Assembly: GCA_964575975.1 (NCBI GenBank)
Contig: CAZNTU010000307.1
Span: 1-5,946 of the forward strand
DNA: 5,946 bases
Direction: 5' to 3'
DNA from: G963674505 sp964575975
GTDB lineage: Bacteria; Desulfobacterota; Desulfobacteria; Desulfobacterales; SKZT01
The notes beneath the pieces are model-generated. The model saw nothing but the letters and a program-made list of their open reading frames with translations. It had not been told where the DNA came from and did not search any database. Positions 1-5,693 of this stretch are shown here, one piece after another. A program made the position numbers and the translations under genes. Every line of letters begins with the position of its first letter. Position 1 is the stretch's first letter.

Positions 1-117
1 GTACCCCGCGATACAGCGAACGGTAATTAGCGTACCTTCGATCAGGGGCTCTCCGTTCACTATATAGGGTGTACTTCCGATATAGGAGTAGCATTCTTTT
101 TCCAAAGCGATTTTCAC
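1..117 (-). CDS. DUF433-like protein, N-terminal part (runs off the left edge)
   Basis: Reading leftward from a GTG at 117, 39 codons stay open to the window edge. The peptide includes STPYIVNGEPLIEGTLITVR, which resembles the DUF433 signature (a 'G-P-I-GTRI-V' pattern). DUF433 proteins are small, helix-turn-helix-like and often act as antitoxins beside PIN-like toxins (DUF5615). Here the usual Arg of GTR is Leu. The start rests on AGGAGG at 127-122, four bases before GTG, which is slightly tight. An in-frame ATG at 144 would add MADNNKGGF but has no visible ribosome site. The rest of the gene and any toxin partner lie outside the window. The family call rests on a short stretch and is moderate. 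Confidence 0.6.
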   Translation of the reverse strand, partial: MKIALEKECYSYIGSTPYIVNGEPLIEGTLITVRCIAGY

Positions 118-186
118 AAAACCTCCTTTATTGTTATCTGCCATGTATGGGGCCGTTGTACGAATTAAACTTAATTGATAAATTCG

Positions 187-215
187 ATAATCGTACATTC
201 GCGAATAATTTTCAA
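187..215 (-). promoter_or_regulatory. Candidate promoter of the DUF433-like gene with a palindrome in the spacer
   Basis: On the minus strand TTGAAA (215-210) is separated by 17 bases from GATTAT (192-187). The -35 is good and the -10 is weak. A perfect 10-base palindrome, ATTCGCGAAT, occupies 197-206 between the two boxes and could be an operator for an autoregulating antitoxin. The whole 145-240 stretch is AT-rich. Identification is by motif and position only. Confidence 0.35.
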
Positions 216-269
216 GATTGATATTTAAAAGCGACGACAAGAAACAAACCAACCACATTTCGAAGGATG

Positions 270-540
270 GCTCGTGACGGGAAAAGGCAAGGCGACCGAG
301 ATCCTGGGATTAAAGCACCACTTTGCAGGCCAAGATGTAGAAGCCGGGAATCAAACGGCCTTCCGCGTGACGCCGAATGCAGGGCCACGGAACGAAATAA
401 GAATGCCGCCGCTCCGGCCGTCGGTACATTGCGCGCAACATCGGCGGCCTTGTTCCGTTCATTCCGAGTCCTTCAAAGAATTGCGAGGACTTGTCGTCTT
501 TATTCGAAATCCCCCGAAAGAGAATAAAAAAAGATGGATG
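270..540. other. Stretch without a recognisable gene
   Basis: This interval is richer in G+C than the DNA on either side. One plus-strand frame is open from 274 into the antitoxin gene, but its peptide has no family resemblance that I can recognise, no ribosome binding site and no compositional sign of coding. The strong promoter at 541-569 starts transcription downstream of it. It may be decayed coding sequence, but I cannot name a parent. Confidence 0.4.
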
Positions 541-569
541 TTGATTGATTTTTCAACCGAAATTATAAT
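541..569 (+). promoter_or_regulatory. Sigma-70 promoter of the AbrB-type antitoxin
   Basis: TTGATT at 541-546, a 17-base spacer, then a perfect TATAAT at 564-569. Transcription would begin near 576, only about 19 bases before the ATG at 595, leaving just room for the ribosome site. This placement rules out the long upstream extension of the open frame. A small inverted repeat, TTGA-tttt-TCAA (545-556), lies in the spacer and may be where the antitoxin binds its own promoter. Confidence 0.7.
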
Positions 570-594
570 GGAGCGAAAGAAGGGAGGGAAAAGG

Positions 595-825
595 ATGTAT
601 GCTTTGAAAGTGCAAAAAATCGGAAATTCCGTTGGCGTCATGTTGCCGAAGGAAGCGTTGGCAAGTCTCAAGATCGGTCAGGGCGATGTGATCTATCTAA
701 CGGATTCTCCGGATGGAGGATTCAGGAGTACGCCGCCTAATGAAAGATTCGCGGAGCAATTCGAGCATGCGGAACGTATTATGCGAGAAGATCGAGATGT
801 ATTGCACGAATTGGCCAATCGGTGA
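595..825 (+). CDS. AbrB/MazE-family antitoxin (Doc-associated addiction module antidote type)
   Basis: A 76-residue protein with a swapped-hairpin AbrB DNA-binding domain at residues 1-45: KVQKIGNSVGVMLPKE (5-20) followed by LKIGQGDVIYL (25-35) and the turn SPDGG. The C-terminal part (50-76) is charged and helical and would bind and neutralise a toxin. This layout matches the small antidotes paired with Doc/Fic toxins, which bind DNA as dimers and repress their own operon. The start is fixed by GGGAGGG at 582-588, six bases before ATG, and by the promoter at 541-569. Its stop overlaps the GTG that begins a broken doc gene, the normal spacing for such a pair. The antitoxin itself looks complete, although its toxin is dead, so it is either a relic or a DNA-binding protein in its own right. 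Confidence 0.85.
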   Translation: MYALKVQKIGNSVGVMLPKEALASLKIGQGDVIYLTDSPDGGFRSTPPNERFAEQFEHAERIMREDRDVLHELANR

Positions 826-1160
826 CGCCTAAATGCATTGATTCGAATGTCGTTTTGGCTGTGGATTAGCAGCAGATCGCCGAACATGGCGGGCTTCTTG
901 GCATACGGGATTTCGGATTGATTCAGAGCGCTTTGGCGCGTCCCAGAAACCTTTTCGAATACGAGGAGCCGGATATATTCGATTTGGCCGCCGCTTACGG
1001 ACGAAACCATTCCCGATAGTTCCGATCGAATCGCGCAGGTTTTTATTGTATTCCGATTTGGTTCGGCACCCTTGTTTGTATGCCGAAATATTGTCGTTCT
1101 GCCGAAATTTTAACACCTTTCCATATTCTTTCCCCCGCCTTTGAAACTCCACTGTCGTGA
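822..1160 (+). pseudogene. Decayed Doc/Fic-type toxin gene
   Basis: From a GTG at 822, overlapping the antitoxin stop, the frame reads VVLAVD, then a TAG stop at 867-869, then QQIAEHGGLLGIRDFGLIQS and ALARPRNLFEYEEPDIFDLA up to AAAYGRNHSR and a second TAG at 1017-1019. This is the N-terminal half of a Doc toxin, normally about 125-130 residues. Doc is a Fic-fold kinase that phosphorylates EF-Tu. The catalytic motif HPFxDGNKR should follow the NH at the end; instead the sequence shows HSR, a stop, then FRSNRAGFY, so the active site is lost, apparently with a few residues deleted before it. Weaker Doc-like sequence continues to about 1102, and a frame ending LSPAFETPLS with TGA at 1158-1160 may be the old C-terminus. 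Doc ancestry is clear; the right end is approximate. Confidence 0.85.
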
Positions 1161-1234
1161 AAAATCTTTTCCGTCAAGAAAAATATTCAACGATTTCAAA
1201 TAATTATAGCTTTAAGCTCGAAGCGACACGGTTT

Positions 1235-1250
1235 TGGAACGTTTTTGGCA
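1235..1250 (+). promoter_or_regulatory. Candidate sigma-54 (-24/-12) promoter of the envelope gene cluster
   Basis: TGGAACGTTTTTGGCA fits the RpoN consensus TGGCACGNNNNTTGCW at 10 of 12 fixed positions, with the GG (1236-1237) and GC (1248-1249) dinucleotides exactly ten bases apart. The deviations are C to A after GG and T to G before GC. Transcription would start near 1261, giving a leader of about 170 bases before the DUF3300 gene. I found no convincing sigma-70 promoter between 1160 and 1431. If real, expression would need an activator ATPase bound upstream. The call rests on one motif match. Confidence 0.4.
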
Positions 1251-1431
1251 TGGAAGAATTGGCGTTTCCCGCAGCCGCGCTTTGCTGGCAGAAATCGCCG
1301 GCGTGCCGTCCGTCGAAGCGTTTCCGTCCGAGCGATGCCGGTCGGAAATCGACAGAGGTGCCCGACTGATTGTCCGAAGGGATTGTCAACTTTACACCCG
1401 CATTGATCGACCGATGCAAAGGAGAGAGCTT

Positions 1432-2736
1432 GTGAAAACAAAGACAAGATTGGAAAAATGTTCGCGGGCCTTGATTTACGTCCTCGTTCTCGCGATGGCG
1501 GCGCCCGCCGGGACGTTCGGGCAGGACGGGAACGGGGGGCCGCCTCCCGTCCCGCAGGAGGAACTGGAGCAGATTCTGGCGCCCGTGGCGCTTTATCCCG
1601 ATTCGCTGCTGGCGCAGGTTCTGATGGGTTCGACCTATCCGCTCGAGATCGTGCAGGCCGACCGCTGGGCCAAGCAGAACCAGACACTCAAGGGAGACGC
1701 TTTGACGGCCGCGCTTGAGAAACAACCCTGGGACCCTAGCGTCAAGTCTCTCGTCAACTTTCCTCCGGTCCTCTCCATGATGAGCGAAAAGCTGGACTGG
1801 ACGCAGAAACTGGGGGACGCGTTTCTCGCGGATCAGAAGAGGGTCATGGACTCGGTCCAGAGGCTTCGGAACAAGGCTGTGGAAACCGGCAACCTGGAGA
1901 CCACCAAGGAGCAGGTGGTAGTCGTGGAAAAGGAGACGGTAGTCATAAAGTCCGCCAGTCCCGAGGTCGTTTACGTGCCGACCTACAACCCGACGGTCGT
2001 CTACGGCGCGTGGCCGTACCCGGCCTATCCGCCCTACTACTATTACCCGCCGGGATACACGGCCGGCGCGGCCCTGTTCTCCTTCGGAGTCGGCGTGGCC
2101 GTGGGCGCCGCGTGGGGATACGCGTGGGGCGGCTGCAACTGGCGCGGCGGCGACGTCGATATCGATGTCAACCGAAACCTCAACGTAAACAGAAACATCA
2201 ACCGCAACAACTATGTGAGCCATTACCAGGGCGGCCAGGGGAAATGGCAGCACAATCCCCAACATCGAAAAGGGGTCTCGTACCGGGACCAGGCGACCGC
2301 GCAAAGATACAACAGGGCGTCGACCAACCAGGCTGTAAAGTCCCGGGAAGCTTTCAGGGGACGAGCCGAAGCCGGAAGACAAGATATTGCCAGAGGAGAC
2401 GCCGACCGATTCAAAGGCGATCGGAGCGCCGGCCGCCAGGGAGGGCTCGAAGGCAACAGGGCCGGAACTAGAGAAAGCGGGATAGCCGGAACCAGGGAAA
2501 GCGGAAGAGCCGGTACTAGGGAAAGCGGGAATATTTCAAGCAGAAATAGCGGAAGCCGGGATTTCGGTTCGAGTCAAAGAAGAAACCAAAGCGCCTTTTC
2601 GGGTATGGATCGTAGCGGCGCTTCGACCCGCCAATTCAGCGATCGCGGCAGTTCCAGCCGCCAAAGCATGTCCTCGCGAAGCTCCGGCGGCGGGTCGAGA
2701 AGCTTCGGCGGCGGCCGCGGCGGTGGTCGCAGATAG
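1432..2736 (+). CDS. DUF3300 domain exported protein with Arg/Ser/Gly-rich tail
   Basis: A 434-residue protein. Residues 1-31 form a signal peptide (basic start, ALIYVLVLAMAAPAG core, likely cut after TFG or TFGQ). The DUF3300 domain runs from about 43 (EELEQILAPVALYPDSLLAQ) to about 192, ending in PEVVYVPTYNPTVVYG (177-192). Next come a Pro/Tyr stretch (PYPAYPPYYYYPPGY), a glycine-rich hydrophobic segment (AALFSFGVGVAVGAAWGY) and the Asp/Asn pattern DVDIDVNRNLNVNRNINRN. The last 130 residues are low-complexity, rich in Arg, Ser and Gly, with AGTRESG repeats, ending in a GGGRGGGRR tail. This architecture is normal for DUF3300 proteins, whose function is unknown; export to the periplasm or envelope is inferred. 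The GTG start is chosen for GGAG at 1421-1424, seven bases upstream, and because the signal peptide begins there; the open frame extends upstream to 1234 without support. It is the first gene of the four-gene set. Confidence 0.88.
   Translation: MKTKTRLEKCSRALIYVLVLAMAAPAGTFGQDGNGGPPPVPQEELEQILAPVALYPDSLLAQVLMGSTYPLEIVQADRWAKQNQTLKGDALTAALEKQPWDPSVKSLVNFPPVLSMMSEKLDWTQKLGDAFLADQKRVMDSVQRLRNKAVETGNLETTKEQVVVVEKETVVIKSASPEVVYVPTYNPTVVYGAWPYPAYPPYYYYPPGYTAGAALFSFGVGVAVGAAWGYAWGGCNWRGGDVDIDVNRNLNVNRNINRNNYVSHYQGGQGKWQHNPQHRKGVSYRDQATAQRYNRASTNQAVKSREAFRGRAEAGRQDIARGDADRFKGDRSAGRQGGLEGNRAGTRESGIAGTRESGRAGTRESGNISSRNSGSRDFGSSQRRNQSAFSGMDRSGASTRQFSDRGSSSRQSMSSRSSGGGSRSFGGGRGGGRR
2461..2532 (+). repeat. 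Three tandem 24-base repeats inside the DUF3300 gene
   Basis: Three in-frame units at 2461-2484, 2485-2508 and 2509-2532 follow the pattern GCCGGAACTAG-GAAAGCGG plus a variable end, encoding AGTRESGI, AGTRESGR and AGTRESGN. A degenerate fourth unit (2533-2556, ISSRNSGS) follows. Being multiples of three, gains or losses of units would change tail length without breaking the frame. Confidence 0.85.
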
Positions 2737-2789
2737 GCAGTTGGATGGATCGGCTTATTAATAAAAATACAACAAAGGATGGTTGATAA

Positions 2790-3353
2790 ATGAAAAGCGG
2801 AAATAGAAACTGTTTGGCAGTCCTGATCGTTTCGATCGTGGCAATTCTTTTCGGCGCGGGGGCTGTCTTCGCGGAATCGGCCGCCGAACTCGACAGGGAC
2901 GTCGATGCCGCGTACGCGAAACTCTATGCCGCCTCTCCGACGGCCAAGGAGCTTTCGCAAGTGGCCAAGGGAATTCTTGTCTTTCCCAACGTGATCAAAG
3001 GCGGCCTGATCGTCGGCGCCCAATACGGCACGGGCGCTCTTCGCGTCGGAGGCCGGACGACCGGATACTATCGTACCGTCGCGGCTTCCTACGGCTTGCA
3101 GGCCGGCGCCCAATCGTTCGGATACGCCATGTTCTTCATGACGCAAAAAGCCTTGGATTATCTCAAGACGAGTTCCGGCTGGGAGATCGGCGTCGGCCCC
3201 AGTATCGTCGTCGTAGACGAGGGCACGGCACGCTCGCTCTCGACCACGACGGCCAAGGAGGACGTCTATGTTTTCTTTTTCGGCCAGAAGGGTCTGATGG
3301 CCGGATTGGGGGTGCAAGGGTCCAAAATAACCGAAATACATCCGGAGAAATAG
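2790..3353 (+). CDS. SYLF/Ysc84-domain lipid-binding exported protein
   Basis: A 187-residue protein. Residues 1-28 are a signal peptide (CLAVLIVSIVAILFGAGAVFA, likely cut before ESA). The remainder is one SYLF (Ysc84) domain: AKGILVFPNVIKGGLIVG (59-76), GYYRT (92-96), YGLQAGAQSFGYAMFFMT (101-118), WEIGVGPSIVVVD and a closing GQKGLMAGLGVQGSKIT (165-181). In eukaryotes this fold binds phosphoinositides and actin; the bacterial secreted forms are little studied and a lipid or membrane role is inferred. Start ATG has AAAGGA at 2774-2779, ten bases upstream. It lies 53 bases after the DUF3300 gene and 43 before the DUF2950 gene on the same strand, which suggests co-transcription. Length and motifs are those of a complete member. 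Confidence 0.9.
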   Translation: MKSGNRNCLAVLIVSIVAILFGAGAVFAESAAELDRDVDAAYAKLYAASPTAKELSQVAKGILVFPNVIKGGLIVGAQYGTGALRVGGRTTGYYRTVAASYGLQAGAQSFGYAMFFMTQKALDYLKTSSGWEIGVGPSIVVVDEGTARSLSTTTAKEDVYVFFFGQKGLMAGLGVQGSKITEIHPEK

Positions 3354-3396
3354 CGTGTTAAACAATGCCGCGAGGCTTTTAAAGGGAGAAGCAACG

Positions 3397-4374
3397 ATGA
3401 TTTCTGGAATATGCAACCAAGTGTTCTCCGTGCGTCGCGCGATCGGGTTTTTCGTGGCGGCCGTTTTCTTCGCAAGCCTTGTCCCCGGAGTCGGCGCCGG
3501 CGAAACGGCCGAAACGAAGGGTTTCGCGACTCCCGAAGAGGGCGTGAAAGCCTTTGTCGCCGCCCTTGAAAAAAGGAGCGGAAGCGAATCGTCGTCCATT
3601 TTCGGTCCCGACGCGACGGAGTTGATGTTTTCGGGAGACCCTGTCAGCGACGAGAATCGCCTGGAGAAGTTTTTGGGCGAGTTCGAAAAAAAGCACGGCC
3701 TTGTACCGGAAGGCACCGGGATGGTCCTGGTGGTCGGAGAAAAAGACTGGCCTTTTCCCATACCGTTGGCGAAAAGGGGCGACCTATGGTTTTTCGATAC
3801 GGAAGCGGGAATGGACGAGATCCTGGACCGGAGGATCGGCGAGAACGAGTTGAGTACGATACAGACCATGCTTGCCATAGTCGATGCCCAGCGGGAATAC
3901 TCGATGGAGGATCGCGACGGCGACGGGATTCGGGAATACGCCGAAAAATTCAGGAGCGATCCCGGCCTGAAGAACGGTCTCTATTGGGAGACGAAGGGGG
4001 GCGAATCCCCCAGTCCCTTGGGAGAACTCGTGGCCGATGCGCGAGCCGAAGGGTATGCGCTTCGGGAGCCGAACACCGAGCCTGTTCCCTACCACGGGTA
4101 CTGTTTCAGAATGCTTAAGGAACAGGGGGACCTCGCATCCGGCGGGGCGTTCGACTACATCGTCGCTGGCGACATGATCGGCGGTTTCGCGGTCGTGGCG
4201 TTTCCGGCGACGTACGGCAATTCCGGCGTCATGACATTCGTCGCGAACCACGATGGGATCGTGTTCCAGGCGGATCTGGGAGAGGAAACCGAAAAGATCG
4301 CCCGGGAAATGACCGTGTTCGACCCGGGCGAGGCATGGGCGAAAGTGGATGCCGTCGCGACTGCGATACGGTAA
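3397..4374 (+). CDS. DUF2950 family exported protein
   Basis: A 325-residue protein. Residues 1-34 are a signal peptide (basic VRR, then AIGFFVAAVFFASLVPGVGA). DUF2950 fills the rest: FATPEEGVKAFVAAL (43-57), a FSGDPVSDENR segment, WPFPIPLAKRGDLWFFDTEA, the signature RRIGENEL (145-152), a YAEKFRSDPGLKNGLYWETK segment, SPLGELV, PYHGYCFRML and GGFAVVAFPATYGNSGVMTF near the end. The match spans the whole protein, so it looks intact. No enzymatic activity is established for the family, and I infer only a periplasmic or envelope location. ATG at 3397 is preferred because GGGAGA (3384-3389) sits upstream at good spacing and the signal peptide begins there; an upstream GTG at 3355 would add 14 residues without a ribosome site. 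DUF2950 genes are, to my knowledge, commonly found next to DUF3300 genes. Confidence 0.9.
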   Translation: MISGICNQVFSVRRAIGFFVAAVFFASLVPGVGAGETAETKGFATPEEGVKAFVAALEKRSGSESSSIFGPDATELMFSGDPVSDENRLEKFLGEFEKKHGLVPEGTGMVLVVGEKDWPFPIPLAKRGDLWFFDTEAGMDEILDRRIGENELSTIQTMLAIVDAQREYSMEDRDGDGIREYAEKFRSDPGLKNGLYWETKGGESPSPLGELVADARAEGYALREPNTEPVPYHGYCFRMLKEQGDLASGGAFDYIVAGDMIGGFAVVAFPATYGNSGVMTFVANHDGIVFQADLGEETEKIAREMTVFDPGEAWAKVDAVATAIR

Positions 4375-4459
4375 AGGCCGAAGGAGTGACGGCCGAAATG
4401 CGGCAGGCAAGCGGATCGCCCGGAATGAACAGAACCAATGAAAAAAAGGAGGATTTACA

Positions 4460-4987
4460 TTGCGAAAGGAAACAACTTTTGGAATTCTCCTCTTGCTTTT
4501 GGCACTTTGGGCGGGTTCCGCACTGGCGGAGGAATTGATCGTTTATCCCGCCCAGGGGCAAAGCCAGGAGCAGATGGAAAAGGACAAGTACGATTGCTTC
4601 GCGTGGGCCAAGCAGCAGACTGGATTCGATCCCGCGCAGCCCCAACCTCAGGCGACGGCCTCGGCGCCTCTCCCTCCCCAAAGTCAAGGACCGCCGGGAG
4701 AAAGGGTCAGGGGAGCGGCCAGAGGGGCGGCAGTCGGCGCCGTGGCGGGCGAGATCGCCGCCGACGACGCCGGCAAAGGGGCCGCTGCAGGCGCAGCGGC
4801 GGGCACGATGGTCGGAGGCATGAGGAAGCGCGACAGGCAAAGACAGGAGGCCCAACAGCAGCAACAGGCGGCGGAACAACAGCAGCAGGCGTCCCAACAG
4901 CAACAGGCCGATTACGATCAGGCGAGAAGTACCTACGACCGCGCCTACGGCGCTTGTCTCGAAGGCAAGGGGTATACCGTAAAATGA
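4460..4987 (+). CDS. Glycine-zipper exported protein with Gln-rich segment
   Basis: A 175-residue protein beginning with TTG, a start supported by AAGGAGG at 4447-4453, six bases away, and by a signal peptide at residues 1-23 (GILLLLLALWAGSALA, cut before EE). A conserved segment YPAQGQSQEQMEKDKYDCFA and WAKQQTGFDP (29-58) is typical of YMGG-like glycine-zipper proteins. Then a Pro/Gln linker, the glycine zipper itself (about 85-121, RGAARGAAVGAVAG and GKGAAAGAAAGTMVGG, small residues every fourth position), a Gln/Ala stretch (128-149) and a C-terminal YDQARSTYDRAYGACLEGKG motif. Glycine zippers pack helices in membranes, and such proteins usually lie in or on the outer membrane. Two cysteines (46 and 166) could pair. 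It is last in the gene set, 85 bases after the DUF2950 gene. Confidence 0.85.
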   Translation: MRKETTFGILLLLLALWAGSALAEELIVYPAQGQSQEQMEKDKYDCFAWAKQQTGFDPAQPQPQATASAPLPPQSQGPPGERVRGAARGAAVGAVAGEIAADDAGKGAAAGAAAGTMVGGMRKRDRQRQEAQQQQQAAEQQQQASQQQQADYDQARSTYDRAYGACLEGKGYTVK

Positions 4988-4993
4988 CGTCGT

Positions 4994-5005
4994 CGTTCCG
5001 GAACG
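4994..5005. repeat. Perfect 12-base palindrome CGTTCCGGAACG
   Basis: CGTTCCGGAACG reads the same on both strands, seven bases after the glycine-zipper stop. It could be a short hairpin at the end of the transcript or a protein binding site. No T-run follows, so it is not a standard terminator. Confidence 0.4.
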
Positions 5006-5023
5006 CGACATTGTTCGCAACAT

Positions 5024-5063
5024 GCTGGCGGCGATCTTGATCGGAGTCTCGATCGTCGCCAGC
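5024..5063. terminator. 13-bp stem-loop between the convergent operons
   Basis: GCTGGCGGCGATC (5024-5036) pairs with GATCGTCGCCAGC (5051-5063) with one G-T wobble position in the RNA and a 14-base loop. It sits between the plus-strand envelope genes and the minus-strand toxin gene, where a two-way terminator is expected. There is no U-tract on either side, so it may instead protect RNA 3' ends. The same bases can be read as a small hydrophobic frame. Confidence 0.4.
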
Positions 5064-5071
5064 TTCTGGTA

Positions 5072-5359
5072 TTATGATTTCCGTCTCACGGCGGCTCTGT
5101 AAATCTCCTTGTCCCGGCGGGGGCCAACAGCCAAAACATATACCACAACCGTCTTTTCTCGCACCTGATACACCACGCGACAATCTCCCACACGGAGTTT
5201 TCGGAAATTGGCCAAGTTCCCGGACAATGGCGCCCCGAACTCCAGTGGGGCGCGGGCGAGTTTCGAGTCTATGGCTTTCACAACCCGCCGTGCGGCGAAA
5301 AGCCCGATGCTTTCCAAATCTTCTTCAACCTCATGATGATAGAGAATGGTCCAGATCAT
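5072..5359 (-). CDS. RelE/ParE-family toxin
   Basis: A 95-residue basic protein with the RelE/ParE fold pattern: ILYHHEVEEDLESI (5-18), a helix RRVVKAIDSKLARAP (24-38), then GAPLSGNLANFRKLRVGDCR (42-61), VVYQV and a C-terminal RRDKEIYR (81-88). Members either cut mRNA on the ribosome or, in ParE types, poison gyrase; the sequence does not decide which. Arg residues at 55, 61 and 81-82 sit where RelE-like enzymes keep basic residues. Its ATG overlaps the antitoxin stop by four bases (ATGA, 5359-5356), so it is translated by coupling and antitoxin is made first. It has normal length and looks complete. Its 3' end faces the glycine-zipper gene. The family call is firm, the mechanism open. Confidence 0.88.
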   Translation of the reverse strand: MIWTILYHHEVEEDLESIGLFAARRVVKAIDSKLARAPLEFGAPLSGNLANFRKLRVGDCRVVYQVREKTVVVYVLAVGPRRDKEIYRAAVRRKS

Positions 5360-5625
5360 TTCCCGAATTTCTTCTGGATGTACTCGTTGGACAGGGCCTT
5401 GTTCTCTTCAAAGCTTTCCAGCCGTGCGAGCGCCAGAGCGGTCAGGCGAAGATCTTCCATCTCCTCCTGCATGGCTTCGTAGCTTTCGATAGAAAGCAGG
5501 ATGGCTTTTGGAGCGTTGTTCTTCAGAATAATAAATTTTTCGGCCTCGCCGTTTTCCAAGGCATCCAGTGTCGCCGATGTCTTTTTCGAAAGCGCGGTTG
5601 CCGAAAGGTAGTCAGTGACACGCAT
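5356..5625 (-). CDS. Phd/YefM-family antitoxin
   Basis: An 89-residue acidic protein. Residues 1-52 form the Phd/YefM DNA-binding domain: VTDYLSATALSKKTSATLDA, ENGEAEKFIILKNNAPKAIL and LSIESYEAM. Residues 53-89 form a charged helical tail that would wrap and block the RelE/ParE toxin. AGGAGGG at 5640-5634 lies eight bases before the ATG. It is first in a two-gene operon with the toxin, and antitoxins of this family repress their own promoter, with the toxin as co-repressor; the inverted repeats upstream fit this. No sign of damage is visible, so the pair is probably functional. Confidence 0.9.
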   Translation of the reverse strand: MRVTDYLSATALSKKTSATLDALENGEAEKFIILKNNAPKAILLSIESYEAMQEEMEDLRLTALALARLESFEENKALSNEYIQKKFGK

Positions 5626-5645
5626 AGTCGTAACCCTCCTTTAAT

Positions 5646-5686
5646 TTATCCGATAATTTAACGGATAATATTCTGATAATAATCCG
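5646..5686 (-). promoter_or_regulatory. Operator repeats of the TA operon
   Basis: TTATCCG (5646-5652) and CGGATAA (5662-5668) form a 7-base inverted repeat with a nine-base spacer. A further half site, TAATCCG (5680-5686), lies beyond, facing the middle one. The middle half site overlaps the -10 box, so a bound Phd/YefM dimer would block RNA polymerase. Binding is inferred from the position and the family's known autoregulation. Confidence 0.6.
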
Positions 5687-5693
5687 TGGTCAA
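5665..5693 (-). promoter_or_regulatory. Sigma-70 promoter of the TA operon
   Basis: On the minus strand TTGACC (5693-5688), a 17-base spacer and TATTAT (5670-5665), each one base from consensus apart from the last C of the -35 pair. Transcription would start near 5658, about 33 bases before the antitoxin ATG. Confidence 0.7.

Noticed and set aside
274..594. N-terminal extension of the antitoxin to 183 residues
   Set aside because: The promoter at 541-569 and the ribosome site at 582-588 place the start at 595, and AbrB antitoxins of this type begin at that Met.
1234..1431. N-terminal extension of the DUF3300 protein
   Set aside because: It would bury the signal peptide 66 residues inside the protein; GGAG before the GTG at 1432 supports the shorter form.
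1204..2382. Long minus-strand open frame (392 codons)
   Set aside because: It lies opposite the DUF3300 gene, has no ribosome site or family pattern, and is explained by the GC-rich codon use of the real gene.
2461..2556. CRISPR-like array
   Set aside because: The units are contiguous 24-base in-frame coding repeats with no spacers.
2574..3878. Long minus-strand open frame (434 codons) across three genes
   Set aside because: It is antisense to the DUF3300 tail, the whole SYLF gene and part of the DUF2950 gene, all of which have clear domains and signal peptides.
4372..4400. GGCCG/CGGCC inverted repeat after the DUF2950 stop as a terminator
   Set aside because: The arms are only five bases with no T-run, too weak to claim.
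4229..5023. Minus-strand open frame (264 codons) opposite the glycine-zipper gene
   Set aside because: Its Leu/Arg-rich stretches are the complement of the Gln and Ala/Gly codons of the real gene.
5074..5661. Plus-strand open frame (195 codons) opposite the TA pair
   Set aside because: Both minus-strand genes have recognised families, overlapping ATGA coupling, a ribosome site and a promoter; the plus frame has none.
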